From: Kosmotogaceae bacterium UBA1373
GTDB lineage: Bacteria; Thermotogota; Thermotogae; Petrotogales; Kosmotogaceae
Length of the DNA: 39,185 bases
Direction: 5' to 3'
Assembly (NCBI GenBank): GCA_002305955.1
Contig: DBRH01000043.1
Coordinates: 39,565 to 78,749 of the forward strand
This document shows, piece by piece, positions 23,133-31,503 of the stretch; the stretch's first letter is position 1; every line of letters starts with the position of its first letter. Below the pieces are notes generated by a model. That model saw only the letters and a list, made by a program, of their open reading frames with translations, had not been told where the DNA came from and did not search any database. Made by a program: the position numbers and the translations under genes.

Positions 23133-23885
23133 GTGGAAGATACGATCTTCGTGATAGATGAATTGAACGTATTCTACGGTGAAAAGCATGCATTGAAAGA
23201 TGTGACGTGCGAGATACCCCGAAGGAAGGTGACTGCCGTCGTCGGTCCTTCCGGTTGTGGGAAATCGACCTTTCTCAGGGTGTTGAACAGGATGAACGAT
23301 TTGATCCCGACTTACAGACACACCGGTTCCATCAAACTTCTCGGCAAAGAAACGCTCACGATGGACGCGGTCTCTTTGAGAAAACAGGTGGGGATGGTCT
23401 TTCAGAAGCCCAATCCCTTTCCCAAAACCATACAGGATAATGTAACGTACGGACCGAGAATACACGGTGTGAAAAACCGCCAGAGACTGAAAGAGATAGC
23501 CGAGCGATCCCTCAAGCAGGCGGCGCTCTGGGATGAAGTGAAGGACGAACTAAAGAAGAACGCGCTGAACCTCTCAGGAGGACAGCAACAGAGGCTCTGC
23601 ATTGCAAGGGCGCTGTCGGTGGAACCGGAAGTCCTGCTGCTTGACGAACCTACCAGCGCTCTGGACCCCATCGCAACGCAGAAGATAGAAAAACTTATCG
23701 AAGAACTCTCTGAAAGGTATACTATAATAATAGTTACCCACAATTTGCAGCAGGCTCTGAGGATTTCGGATTACTTAATGTTCTTCTATGTCGGCGAACT
23801 GGTCGAATTCGATACAACCGAGAAGATAACTACTAACCCGTCAGATCCGAGAACCAGCGACTATTTGAGGGGTATTTTCAGCTAA
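23133..23885 (+). CDS. pstB: Phosphate ABC transporter ATP-binding protein PstB
   Basis: 250 residues. Walker A GPSGCGKST near 37-45, PstB-typical RVLNRMNDLIP after it, Q-loop MVFQKPNPFPKTI, signature LSGGQQQRLCIARAL, Walker B VLLLDEPTSALDPIA and the switch His in IIVTHNLQQA. It powers phosphate import through PstCA. GTG at 23133 lies 6 nt after GGAGG at the end of pstA; a longer in-frame start inside pstA is not needed. Confidence 0.96.
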   Translation: MEDTIFVIDELNVFYGEKHALKDVTCEIPRRKVTAVVGPSGCGKSTFLRVLNRMNDLIPTYRHTGSIKLLGKETLTMDAVSLRKQVGMVFQKPNPFPKTIQDNVTYGPRIHGVKNRQRLKEIAERSLKQAALWDEVKDELKKNALNLSGGQQQRLCIARALSVEPEVLLLDEPTSALDPIATQKIEKLIEELSERYTIIIVTHNLQQALRISDYLMFFYVGELVEFDTTEKITTNPSDPRTSDYLRGIFS

Positions 23886-23900
23886 CGGGGAGTGGTAAGC

Positions 23901-24578
23901 ATGACTCAAGAAAGGCAGCGCCACCTTGAAGCGGGTTTCAACAGGTTGAAATCGATGCTATCGGACATGATAGAGAACGTCAGATCAAGCCTCGTAAAGG
24001 CGATCGATTCTTTAGACAGACTCGACGGAGACTCCGCCAGAACTGTTATAGACGGTGACCAAATTATTGACGACCTTCAACGCAAAATGGATTTAGAAAT
24101 ATGCAACTATATAGGGAGGTTCCAGCCCCTTGCCGAAGACCTGAGATATGTCCTGACCATGATGAAGCTCGCCACCGATCTCGAGAGAATAGGAGACCTG
24201 GCCGTCAACATCGCCGAAGTCGCCGTGAGGTACGAAAATCAGACGCTGGTAAAGCCGTTGGTCCACATCAAGAAAATGACCGCAGTGGTAGAGAACATGC
24301 TCGATGAGATCATCAAGGCCTACTATAACAGAGATATCGAAGTTACCAGGAAAGTCTGGAGCGAAGATGCCAAGGTCGATGAATACTATGTTTACATAAA
24401 GCGCGAGGTTCGCGATAAACTGGTCAACATGACCGACCCAAAAGCCATCGCCCAACTGCTGGATCTTCTGCTCGTTGCGAGGTTTCTCGAAAGGGCCGGC
24501 GATCACGCAACCAATATCGCCGAGGAGATCTACTACATCGCGAAAGGCGCTAATCTCAAGGAGGAAATGCGACGTTGA
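23901..24578 (+). CDS. phoU: Phosphate-signalling accessory protein PhoU
   Basis: 225 residues, all-helical, two repeats of a three-helix PhoU unit. The metal-binding-type motifs DLERIGDLAVNIAE (about 97-110) and FLERAGDHATNIAEE (about 198-212) mark the two halves. It links the state of the Pst transporter to the PhoR kinase and prevents excess phosphate uptake. ATG at 23901 is 8 nt after GGGGAG. It overlaps phoB by 4 nt. Confidence 0.95.
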   Translation: MTQERQRHLEAGFNRLKSMLSDMIENVRSSLVKAIDSLDRLDGDSARTVIDGDQIIDDLQRKMDLEICNYIGRFQPLAEDLRYVLTMMKLATDLERIGDLAVNIAEVAVRYENQTLVKPLVHIKKMTAVVENMLDEIIKAYYNRDIEVTRKVWSEDAKVDEYYVYIKREVRDKLVNMTDPKAIAQLLDLLLVARFLERAGDHATNIAEEIYYIAKGANLKEEMRR

Positions 24579-25249
24579 GAGTTTTAATAGTGGACGACGA
24601 TCCAGATATTCTGAACATTGTCAGAACGGCCTGCGAAAGCGAAAGCATGGAGGTAGATACCGCAACCAGCGCCGAAGAACTCTGGCGGGCTTTACAGTCG
24701 GACAGACCGGATGTTATTCTTCTGGATATCATGCTTCCCGATGCCAGCGGGCTCGATCTGATAAAGAGGATACGCTCGACAAACCCGAACATTCCCATAA
24801 TCTTCCTGACGGCCCGAAAGTCCGATCTGGACATGATACTGGGACTGGAATTGGGGGCCGACGATTACGTTACCAAACCCTTCAATCCGCGTGCACTGGT
24901 AGCCAGGATAAAGGCCGTTCTTAGGCGCACAGAAGTTTCCGGAAAACTCGAAGAACAATTAGTCATAGGTGAGGCGCTGGTGAATCTGAAGTCTTACACC
25001 GTCACGCGAAACGGGGTCTCGGAAGAACTCACCAGAAGGGAATTCGAATTGTTGAAAATACTGGCCGAGAACCCCGGAAGGGTCTTCACCCGGGAAGAAC
25101 TACTCGACAAAGTCTGGGGAATCGATTTCTACGGGGATTTCAGAACCGTCGATGTCCATATAAGCAAACTCAGAGAGAAGGTAGGCGAGAAGTTTATCAG
25201 GACAGTCAGAGGCGTGGGGTACAAATTCGTTCCCGGTGACGCGAAATGA
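24575..25249 (+). CDS. phoB: PhoB-type response regulator (OmpR family)
   Basis: 224 residues. Receiver domain with acidic pocket DDD at 7-9, phospho-acceptor Asp51 (VILLDIMLP), Thr79 and Lys101 (VTKPF). An OmpR/PhoB winged-helix domain follows from about 125 with ELTRREFELLKILAENPGRVFTREELL and the recognition helix FRTVDVHISKLREKVG. It likely activates the pst promoter when phosphorylated by the adjacent kinase. TTG start at 24575 overlaps the phoU stop; AAGGAGG lies 10 nt upstream. The symbol is assigned from context and could equally be phoP in Gram-positive naming. Confidence 0.93.
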   Translation: MRVLIVDDDPDILNIVRTACESESMEVDTATSAEELWRALQSDRPDVILLDIMLPDASGLDLIKRIRSTNPNIPIIFLTARKSDLDMILGLELGADDYVTKPFNPRALVARIKAVLRRTEVSGKLEEQLVIGEALVNLKSYTVTRNGVSEELTRREFELLKILAENPGRVFTREELLDKVWGIDFYGDFRTVDVHISKLREKVGEKFIRTVRGVGYKFVPGDAK

Positions 25250-26223
25250 ACGAGCCTCTCCTGAACGAGCTCAGCGAAGGGATTCTCAAGGTCGATGAGG
25301 GACTGGCTATTGTCGAGGCCAACTCTTCGGCCAGAAAACTGCTGGGAGAGGTCGAGGGCAAGGCACTCCCCGATGGCTTGCACGTTCAGGGAATATCTAA
25401 GATCGTGGATAGTTTCATATCGGAGTTGAAGTTCGAGACCGATACGATCTATGTCAAAGACGATATGACCCTTTACCTGCGTGTGAAGGTAGTTCCGCCT
25501 TACATAGTAATGAGAAACATAACAAACGAGAAGCTCTTCGAGAACGCCAAGATGGACTTCGTGAACTCCATAGTTCATGAATTCTCCACTCCCCTGGCCG
25601 TCATAAACGGTTACGTCCAACTTCTAATCGAAAAAAGGGAAAAACTTCCCGAAGAAGTACTAGAGACGATTGTAAGAATATCCAGATCGACTAACAGGCT
25701 TGCTCGTCTTGTGGAAGAACTGGGTTTACTCTCTAACCTCGAACTGCAAAACTACAGAGTGAAGGTAGAGACGGTGAATCTGAGAGAACTGGTCGATGAA
25801 GCCATAGGCGATCTCGAAAGCAAATGGAAGCGGAAGAAACTGCAGATCGAAGTATCCGTCTCACCGGACATCTATGCCGCGGCCGACTCTATGCTTCTCT
25901 TCAGAATAATTTCCAACCTCATTTCAAACGCCGTTAAATACTCCAGTATCGGAGAAAAGATCGAAATCACGTCTTACGAAACTGACCGGAAGATTTTTCT
26001 CTCCGTCAAAGACAACGGAATTGGAATCAAGAGCGACGAACTTCCCAGGGTTTTCGAGAGGTTCTACCGCGCCAGCAACGCTAAAACATCAGGTTCCTCG
26101 GGCCTGGGGCTAGGTCTTTCGCTGGTAAAGCACGCTTTGAACCTGATCGGTGGTACGATAGATATAAGGTCTCGCTACATGCTTGGAACAACGGTCACTA
26201 TAAGCTTCCCGAAGAAGATATGA
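25246..26223 (+). CDS. phoR: PhoR-type sensor histidine kinase lacking membrane segments
   Basis: 325 residues. A short PAS-like N-domain (about 1-95: GILKVDEGLAIVEANSSARKLLG) leads to the dimerisation/phospho-acceptor helix with His111 in VNSIVHEFSTPLAVINGY, then a HATPase domain with N-box FRIISNLISNAVKYSS (about 217-232), DNGIGI, RVFERFYRA and GLGLGLSLVKHA. Usual PhoR proteins have one or two membrane helices; this one has none, so it should be cytoplasmic and take its signal through PstB/PhoU. The H-box reads HEFSTP rather than HELRTP. ATG overlaps the phoB stop by 4 nt. No clear terminator follows. Confidence 0.92.
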   Translation: MNEPLLNELSEGILKVDEGLAIVEANSSARKLLGEVEGKALPDGLHVQGISKIVDSFISELKFETDTIYVKDDMTLYLRVKVVPPYIVMRNITNEKLFENAKMDFVNSIVHEFSTPLAVINGYVQLLIEKREKLPEEVLETIVRISRSTNRLARLVEELGLLSNLELQNYRVKVETVNLRELVDEAIGDLESKWKRKKLQIEVSVSPDIYAAADSMLLFRIISNLISNAVKYSSIGEKIEITSYETDRKIFLSVKDNGIGIKSDELPRVFERFYRASNAKTSGSSGLGLGLSLVKHALNLIGGTIDIRSRYMLGTTVTISFPKKI

Positions 26224-26259
26224 CGCCAGGAGCCGTCCTTCGGAAGAGCGATAAGAGCG

Positions 26260-27264
26260 TTAGGAACTGCTCTCCGTCTTCACCTGGACGATTATCTCGT
26301 AATTACCTGTGGAGATGATGGAGAAGTAGAAGGTTCCGCTCCTGTGAAGATAAATCTCTCTAGCACCGGGTGATGTCGCCGTGAGCAGCGTTTCTTCGAT
26401 GCTTCCGTCGTAGGCGTTGTAGAGTGTAAGCGAGAAGAAACTTCCCTCGTGGCTCAGATTTATCCTCCATTCTCCGGTCGGTACGGTGAAAGGCTCGGTA
26501 AAGTCGGTAGATGAACCCGAGAAACTCACGATCGTATTCCACTGTTCGTTTGTGGCAGTTGGTGACTCTTCTACAACTCGACCCTTCTCCGGGGCAAAGA
26601 TTTCGTTGATGGTATAAGATTTCTCGCTTTGCATTGCATCATGATCATATTTAGGGCCCTTCTCCGGTTCAAGATCATAAATCCCGCTCTCCAGTCGCTT
26701 CGCTCGGCCCGCGCTGTATATGGAGACGATCGTTGTGAACCTTCTTTCACGGATTGTGCTTCTTTTCTGCAATGGCCCATTCGGGGGTGCTTCGTATTTA
26801 CCAAACCGCTCCAGCCATTTCAACAACGACGATTCCCTGCAGCTTTCCAGAAGTGCCTTACCGTTTTCTAGAAGCAGGAGATTCGCGTTGACATACCCTG
26901 TCTCGTATCGAAGCCATAGATATGCCGGTCTATGACTTCCCACAGCGTTCTGCGAGGTTTCAAAGGAGATCGAGAAATCCCGATCTCGCAGAAGCCTGTC
27001 AAGAAAAGAACTGTCAAGTTGCTCCGTGCTCAGTCCAGCCATACATAAGGTTAACGGTTGGCCGTTATCCAGAAACATCAACGAATTTCCAGCGCCAACC
27101 AGAAGAAGCGGACAGCGAAACACTTCCCTATCTCCAGGATAGAGATCGAAGTATTCTCTGTAGTAAGAGAGAGGTTCACCATCTTTGAAGGTTACCGTCA
27201 GCGGGGTTAGAGCGATCAACGAAACAGAGACCGTCACAATCAAAAGAAAGACCGTTGCTTTCAT
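26260..27264 (-). CDS. Secreted protein of unknown function
   Basis: 334 residues. A signal peptide (about 1-20, MKATVFLLIVTVSVSLIALT) is followed by an extracytoplasmic protein without enzyme motifs. The middle (about 165-230) is charged and of low order (KRSTIRERRF, YDLEPEKGPKYDHDAM). The last 90 residues look like a compact beta domain (WRINLSHEGSFFSLTLYNAYDG, then FYFSIISTGNYEIIVQV) resembling bacterial pre-peptidase C-terminal or carbohydrate-binding beta sandwiches, which is a guess. GGGAGG precedes ATG at 27264. It is monocistronic, convergent with phoR, with a roughly 110-nt leader. Confidence 0.8.
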   Translation of the reverse strand: MKATVFLLIVTVSVSLIALTPLTVTFKDGEPLSYYREYFDLYPGDREVFRCPLLLVGAGNSLMFLDNGQPLTLCMAGLSTEQLDSSFLDRLLRDRDFSISFETSQNAVGSHRPAYLWLRYETGYVNANLLLLENGKALLESCRESSLLKWLERFGKYEAPPNGPLQKRSTIRERRFTTIVSIYSAGRAKRLESGIYDLEPEKGPKYDHDAMQSEKSYTINEIFAPEKGRVVEESPTATNEQWNTIVSFSGSSTDFTEPFTVPTGEWRINLSHEGSFFSLTLYNAYDGSIEETLLTATSPGAREIYLHRSGTFYFSIISTGNYEIIVQVKTESSS

Positions 27265-27317
27265 CTATCCTCCCTTTTTTTGCTCGTTTCTCTTTCCCCT
27301 CTGGATAACAAAATGGA

Positions 27318-27353
27318 AAAGCATGACTCCTGACGAAAGAAATTTAATGCTTT
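27318..27353 (-). other. Inverted repeat in the leader of the secreted protein gene
   Basis: AAAGCAT (27318-27324) and ATGCTTT (27347-27353) form a 7-bp stem in the 5' leader. The flanks also carry a direct repeat of ATGACTCC (27323-27330 and 27354-27361). The function is unknown; it could be an RNA-stability or regulator element. Confidence 0.35.
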
Positions 27354-27380
27354 ATGACTCCACGGTAATTTGCTGAAATC

Positions 27381-27389
27381 ATTATATCA
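27381..27389 (-). promoter_or_regulatory. Extended -10 promoter of the secreted protein gene
   Basis: On the minus strand TGATATAAT is an extended -10. Upstream is only a weak TTTTCA -35 at 15 bp. The region is AT-rich. It would give a leader of about 110 nt before ATG at 27264. Confidence 0.5.
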
Positions 27390-27462
27390 TTTTTAGTTAA
27401 TTGAAAACACATCTTACCCAATCTGTAGAATCACGAAGAAACAAAATGCATGAAGATCAGTC

Positions 27463-27510
27463 AATGTGTGCCATTTTGACGGCTGGATGGCCTGGAGCCT
27501 TTGGCACATT
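27463..27510 (-). other. Hairpin downstream of the P1-peptidase operon
   Basis: AATGTGTGCCA (27463-27473) pairs with TGGCACATT (27502-27510) with one bulged base, and GGCT/AGCC pairs inside. It lies 10 nt past the stop of the peptidase gene. On the minus strand no T-tract follows, so it is a possible rho-dependent or processing end, not a clear intrinsic terminator. The rest of the 27265-27519 gap holds only the promoter and leader listed. Confidence 0.35.
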
Positions 27511-27519
27511 CAAACATCG

Positions 27520-28512
27520 CTACAATCTCTGACGGATGCTGTCAAGAATTGAAGGGGTCGCGCCACGGAAGCCCTTCATGTCGGGCGATGAAAACATAGA
27601 ATCTAGTATGGCCTCAACCGTGGCCCAGACTGATGCTTTGAAGATCTGACTCATGGTTGAACCGTCCTCTCCGATAGTCAATGCCTGAGGATCGCTCCTA
27701 TCGGCTGTGGAAAAGGCCAGCGCGATGTCGCCGCTGCCGTGATAACCGGGGGCTCCGAGTATTCCGATGGAAAGACTCAAATGCCTGGCGACCCTCTTCA
27801 GATGGTGAGGTAGCAACGGAATATCTGTCGAGAGAACCATTATCAATGAACCGCCGGTCTTTTGGGGTTCTTCGAAGTTAGCGTCAACCGGCCCGGGCAT
27901 CTTTAGATCGGCTGTCCTCCCGAAGTTGGCCAGCACTAGAGCTCCCAGGGTGTACTCCCTGCCGCCTATCTCGATTACCCTGGAAGAGGAGCCGATCCCT
28001 CCCTTGAATCCGAAACAGATCATCCCTGTGCCGGCACCGACGCTGCCCATCGGGAAATCTTCCACGACTCCATCGTAAGCCTCGATCGTCATCATATCCG
28101 TCACTGAGAGAGAGGCGATGTCACTGAGGTAACTATCGTTGCATTCCATCACGACGGCGTTGAAAGAAGTGGTCCCGGGGTGCTCCCGGAGAGCGATTTT
28201 GACCGCGCCCTGTTGAACCGCTCCTATGGATAGCGTGTTGGTCAGAAAGACATGGCTCTCCATCGTCCCGAGCTCGTCGACCTGAACCAGCCCCATAGAC
28301 TTTCCGTAGCCGTTGAAAACGTTACAGGCGGCCCACACCGGTTTGGTTATGACATCGTCGATCCTGAGAACCGTAACGCCGGTCCTCAGGACCGTCGGCC
28401 GATCTCTGTCGACCGTGCAGTGGCCGACTCTAAGGCGCGGCACATCGGTGATCCTGTTCAACTTCCCCGTGGAGAAACCATCCGTAAGCGAGGCGTATTC
28501 TCTGTATCTCAT
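27520..28512 (-). CDS. P1-family (DmpA/BapA-type) aminopeptidase
   Basis: 330 residues. Family S58 (DmpA, L-aminopeptidase D-Ala-esterase/amidase; BapA beta-peptidyl aminopeptidase). The precursor cleaves itself before a catalytic Ser; here the site is Gly221-Ser222 in TGGSLIMVLSTDIPLLP. Other hallmarks are ITDVPRLRVGHCT near 21-33, the GAGTGM and FKGGIGSSSR segments at 159-178, and GALVLANFG at 190-198. There is no signal peptide, so it is cytoplasmic. It would release N-terminal residues from small peptides or amides, sometimes D-amino acids. The site GAGAGGT precedes ATG. It starts 4 nt after the permease stop, so it belongs to the ABC operon. Confidence 0.92.
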   Translation of the reverse strand: MRYREYASLTDGFSTGKLNRITDVPRLRVGHCTVDRDRPTVLRTGVTVLRIDDVITKPVWAACNVFNGYGKSMGLVQVDELGTMESHVFLTNTLSIGAVQQGAVKIALREHPGTTSFNAVVMECNDSYLSDIASLSVTDMMTIEAYDGVVEDFPMGSVGAGTGMICFGFKGGIGSSSRVIEIGGREYTLGALVLANFGRTADLKMPGPVDANFEEPQKTGGSLIMVLSTDIPLLPHHLKRVARHLSLSIGILGAPGYHGSGDIALAFSTADRSDPQALTIGEDGSTMSQIFKASVWATVEAILDSMFSSPDMKGFRGATPSILDSIRQRL

Positions 28513-28516
28513 GTGG

Positions 28517-30679
28517 CTACCTCTCTATTATCGCTATCGGATCTTCCCGGCTTGCAAAGAACCTAACGGTCAGGAAACCGGCCACGAGAATCGAGAGAAC
28601 CATGAGAGAGACTCTGAGTGCCGTCGGCATGCTTACGAGTGTGGAGGTATAGACGCCCTGGAAGAATATCGATTTCATGATCCACCAGACTGTCAAGCCG
28701 GCAAGGCATCCCATCGCCGCCGCCGACAGTATCACTACGGCGAGCTCGGCCGAAAGCATCCGGCGAGTCTCTTTTTCTTTCAGCCCGATTATGCTTCTTA
28801 TAGATATTTCCGAACGTCTTGCGCTTACGGTTCTTATTACAGTTACCACGCCGATCACCATTACCACGAAGAACTGCAAATAGATGATGATCTCCGTTAT
28901 CAGTTTCATGAACTGCGTCTCCTGTTTATAGGACTTTTCGAATGTCGAATTATCCAGGATCATCTCAGTCTGTGAAAAAAGAAGACTTCTTCGAATCTTT
29001 TCGGCCTCTCCGGCCGTGCCATAGGTCAGAAGCGTTCCACCCGGAAGCGGTGAGGCGGCCATCACACCGGAAAGCCCCTTCAATACGGCCGATACCTCAA
29101 CCTTTGAATACCCTAACGATGCCGCATCTTCAAGTCTTTCCGAAAGGCCTTTGCTGACCAGCAACGTTCCCGTTGCCGGTGTTTCGTTCAACAGGAGCAA
29201 AGCCCGGGCATCTTCCGGCGAGAGCACCGGTATATAGACACTGCTCGTTCCAAAGAGCAGCTTTATCCTGAGCTTTTCGAGCCCGGCCTTAAAGGACTTC
29301 ACTTCCGGGGAGGACGTAATATCGGATGGAAACTCCACGCCGTCGGCCATCCTCACATATGTTCTGTTTTCGAAGAAGATCCCGCCGTCCCTTATTCCAT
29401 CGGAAAGACCGGAAAGAAGGGAACCGAAGAAAAATATCAAAGCTACGAAAACGACCACGTTCACAAAAAGGGGCGTATAGGCGCCGGTTCTCACCGGATA
29501 ACGCAACCAGCCTGTACGTATATCCCTGAAACGACTCCTGAAGATTCCCTTTTCCCTGCTGGCGCTCCTCAGGAGATTTATGAGGTCGCGTTTCAGATGA
29601 CCGGTTATGAGAAACTGGGTCAGCAACACCACAGCCAGCGGAATTATTAGGGTGTAGAACGAGCCGACGGGATCATTTCTGAGGAAAAGCCCGGCGGGTT
29701 CGAAGAACCTTTTCTCGAGAACCGAGATGGTCCATACACCGGCGAGGAAGCCTGCGATCCATCCTAAGGCAGCTTGAATCGAAGACTCTATCAAGAGCCT
29801 GACCTTAAGGCTTCCGCCTGTATAGCCGACCGCGGACATAACGCCGTACTCCTTTCTCCGTTCACGTAGACTTACAGAGTTGAGCATGGTCAGTCCCACG
29901 GTAAAGATCAGTGCAACTACCAGATTCACGAAAAAGACTCCCGTGTAATAGCCGGCGTACTGCTCTCTTATCCTGTCGATCGACGAGGCCGGTCCATTAA
30001 CCGTAATAGACGGCATATACTCGACCAGCGCGTTCTTCAACTCGTTCTCGACGGCCATGAGAAAACCTTCTCTGGCGAAGATCATGTAGCCATAAGTGCC
30101 GCCGCCCGAGGAGATTCCCGCAGGGCCTAAACCGAAGATCGATGGTCCTTTCAATGAAGCCACGATAGAATACTGACCGGGTGTGGACATCTCCAGCGTC
30201 TCTTCGTAGATCTGGCCGACTTCCAGTCTGTCGGCCTTGAGGAAGGAACCGGATACCATTATATCTCTCGAGTCTCTCTCGAAAACCGTACCCCGAGCTA
30301 TCTGCATCTCCGACTCTCGCAGAAGTCTGGGAATATCCGTCTGTCTTATCCCGTACACCGGGAAGTTGGCTCTGGCGCTGCCGAAGAGGTTGTAACTGAG
30401 ATAGGCGATATCGACTTTTATCGCGTCGGAAAAGCCAAAGGTTTCCGAGAGCGTTTTCTCGATCACCTCGTCCAGCCGTGAATCTCTGCCGTTACTGGAG
30501 AGGTACTGAATGGTTATCCAGCTTTCGTTAACTGCGGATATCCTGTTTCTGGTCTCGCCAAAAGAGAGAAATATCGAACCGAGGATCATGCTGGCCCCGA
30601 CACCCAGGGCAACGACCAGAATAAACGCCAGAATTCTCAACGGCCTCCTTTTGAAGTATAACCAAATATACTTAAACAT
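28517..30679 (-). CDS. ABC transporter permease with two FtsX/MacB-type modules
   Basis: 720 residues. There is one N-terminal helix (about 15-38) and a large extracytoplasmic domain (about 40-235). Three helices follow in the first FtsX unit (about 240-380, including SLRERRKEYGVMSAVGYTGGSLKVRLLIE). A second unit then has a helix at about 405-425, another outer domain, and three helices at 600-710 (ARRSEISIRSIIGLKEKETRRMLSAEL). This layout matches LolCE/MacB-like mechanotransmission permeases that move lipoproteins, peptides or drugs without a classical channel. It overlaps the ATPase gene by 8 nt. The substrate is unknown. Confidence 0.9.
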   Translation of the reverse strand: MFKYIWLYFKRRPLRILAFILVVALGVGASMILGSIFLSFGETRNRISAVNESWITIQYLSSNGRDSRLDEVIEKTLSETFGFSDAIKVDIAYLSYNLFGSARANFPVYGIRQTDIPRLLRESEMQIARGTVFERDSRDIMVSGSFLKADRLEVGQIYEETLEMSTPGQYSIVASLKGPSIFGLGPAGISSGGGTYGYMIFAREGFLMAVENELKNALVEYMPSITVNGPASSIDRIREQYAGYYTGVFFVNLVVALIFTVGLTMLNSVSLRERRKEYGVMSAVGYTGGSLKVRLLIESSIQAALGWIAGFLAGVWTISVLEKRFFEPAGLFLRNDPVGSFYTLIIPLAVVLLTQFLITGHLKRDLINLLRSASREKGIFRSRFRDIRTGWLRYPVRTGAYTPLFVNVVVFVALIFFFGSLLSGLSDGIRDGGIFFENRTYVRMADGVEFPSDITSSPEVKSFKAGLEKLRIKLLFGTSSVYIPVLSPEDARALLLLNETPATGTLLVSKGLSERLEDAASLGYSKVEVSAVLKGLSGVMAASPLPGGTLLTYGTAGEAEKIRRSLLFSQTEMILDNSTFEKSYKQETQFMKLITEIIIYLQFFVVMVIGVVTVIRTVSARRSEISIRSIIGLKEKETRRMLSAELAVVILSAAAMGCLAGLTVWWIMKSIFFQGVYTSTLVSMPTALRVSLMVLSILVAGFLTVRFFASREDPIAIIER

Positions 30680-31340
30680 TGGCCGTTACCTCGCTCACCT
30701 GACCGTTCTCTACTTTGAACCTCCTCCCGAATCCCTCTATCATTTCCGGCGAGTGAGAGACCATTATAAGAATGGCGTTGTTTTTCTTGCAGTATGATCT
30801 GAGCAGCTTCACAACTTTCTGGCCGTTATCCCTGTCGAGCGATGCGGTCGGCTCGTCGGCGAAAATCACTCGTGGATTGTTGATCAACGCGCGGGCTATG
30901 GCCACTCTCTGGCTCTGACCGAGAGAGAGCTCGAAGGGAAATCTCTTCTGCAATTCACCAAGTCCGAGGAAACCCAGTATCTCCTCGAGGCGTTTTCTGG
31001 CGTCTTTCTTATCGCTTGCCGGAAGTAAAACGTTTTCCCTCACCGTAAGATGGTTTACGAGGAAATGCTCCTGAAAAACAAACCCGAACTCTTTACGTCT
31101 AAGCTCGGCCTTCGCCGAAGGTGTGAGCGCGGTGATCTCCTTGCCGTCGTACTTCACCTCTCCGCGACTGGGATCTTTGAGCGTGCTCATTATGAAGAGA
31201 AGAGAGGATTTGCCCGATCCAGAAGGGCCGTAGATTCCGATTTCTTCTCCCCGATCTATCTTCAATGTGGTCGATTTAAGTGCGGCGAGAGCCTGTTTCC
31301 TGGTTTCGTAAAGCAACGCCACGTCCTTCAGTTCGAACAT
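30672..31340 (-). CDS. ABC transporter ATP-binding protein, LolD/MacB type
   Basis: 222 residues. Walker A GPSGSGKSS at 38-46, Q-loop FVFQEHFLVNHLTV, Walker B VIFADEPTASLD and switch His in IMVSHSPEM. The signature reads LSLGQSQRVAIARAL, with Leu in place of the first Gly of LSGGQ, a mild departure seen in some members. ATG at 31340 is 10 nt after GGAGG; the open frame extends upstream to 31394 without a ribosome site. It partners the overlapping FtsX-type permease. First gene of a three-gene operon ending with the peptidase. Confidence 0.93.
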   Translation of the reverse strand: MFELKDVALLYETRKQALAALKSTTLKIDRGEEIGIYGPSGSGKSSLLFIMSTLKDPSRGEVKYDGKEITALTPSAKAELRRKEFGFVFQEHFLVNHLTVRENVLLPASDKKDARKRLEEILGFLGLGELQKRFPFELSLGQSQRVAIARALINNPRVIFADEPTASLDRDNGQKVVKLLRSYCKKNNAILIMVSHSPEMIEGFGRRFKVENGQVSEVTANV

Positions 31341-31382
31341 ACTCTTTATTCCTCCTTTTAATCCGCTGCCTTTTCCTTTCAG

Positions 31383-31410
31383 ATTATCCCACAAAACAAA
31401 GCCTTCTCAA
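31383..31410 (-). promoter_or_regulatory. Promoter of the ABC/peptidase operon
   Basis: On the minus strand: -35 TTGAGA (31410-31405), 16 bp, -10 GATAAT (31388-31383). It gives a leader of about 35 nt before ATG at 31340. The placement supports the short start of the ATPase. Confidence 0.6.
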
Positions 31411-31503
31411 ACGGTCTTTCATAATGAGTCTCTTCGCCGCTTAATTCTACTGGCTGCTCGATAACGCGTCCGGTTGCTATATACTTTATATGGAGGTGTT
31501 TTT

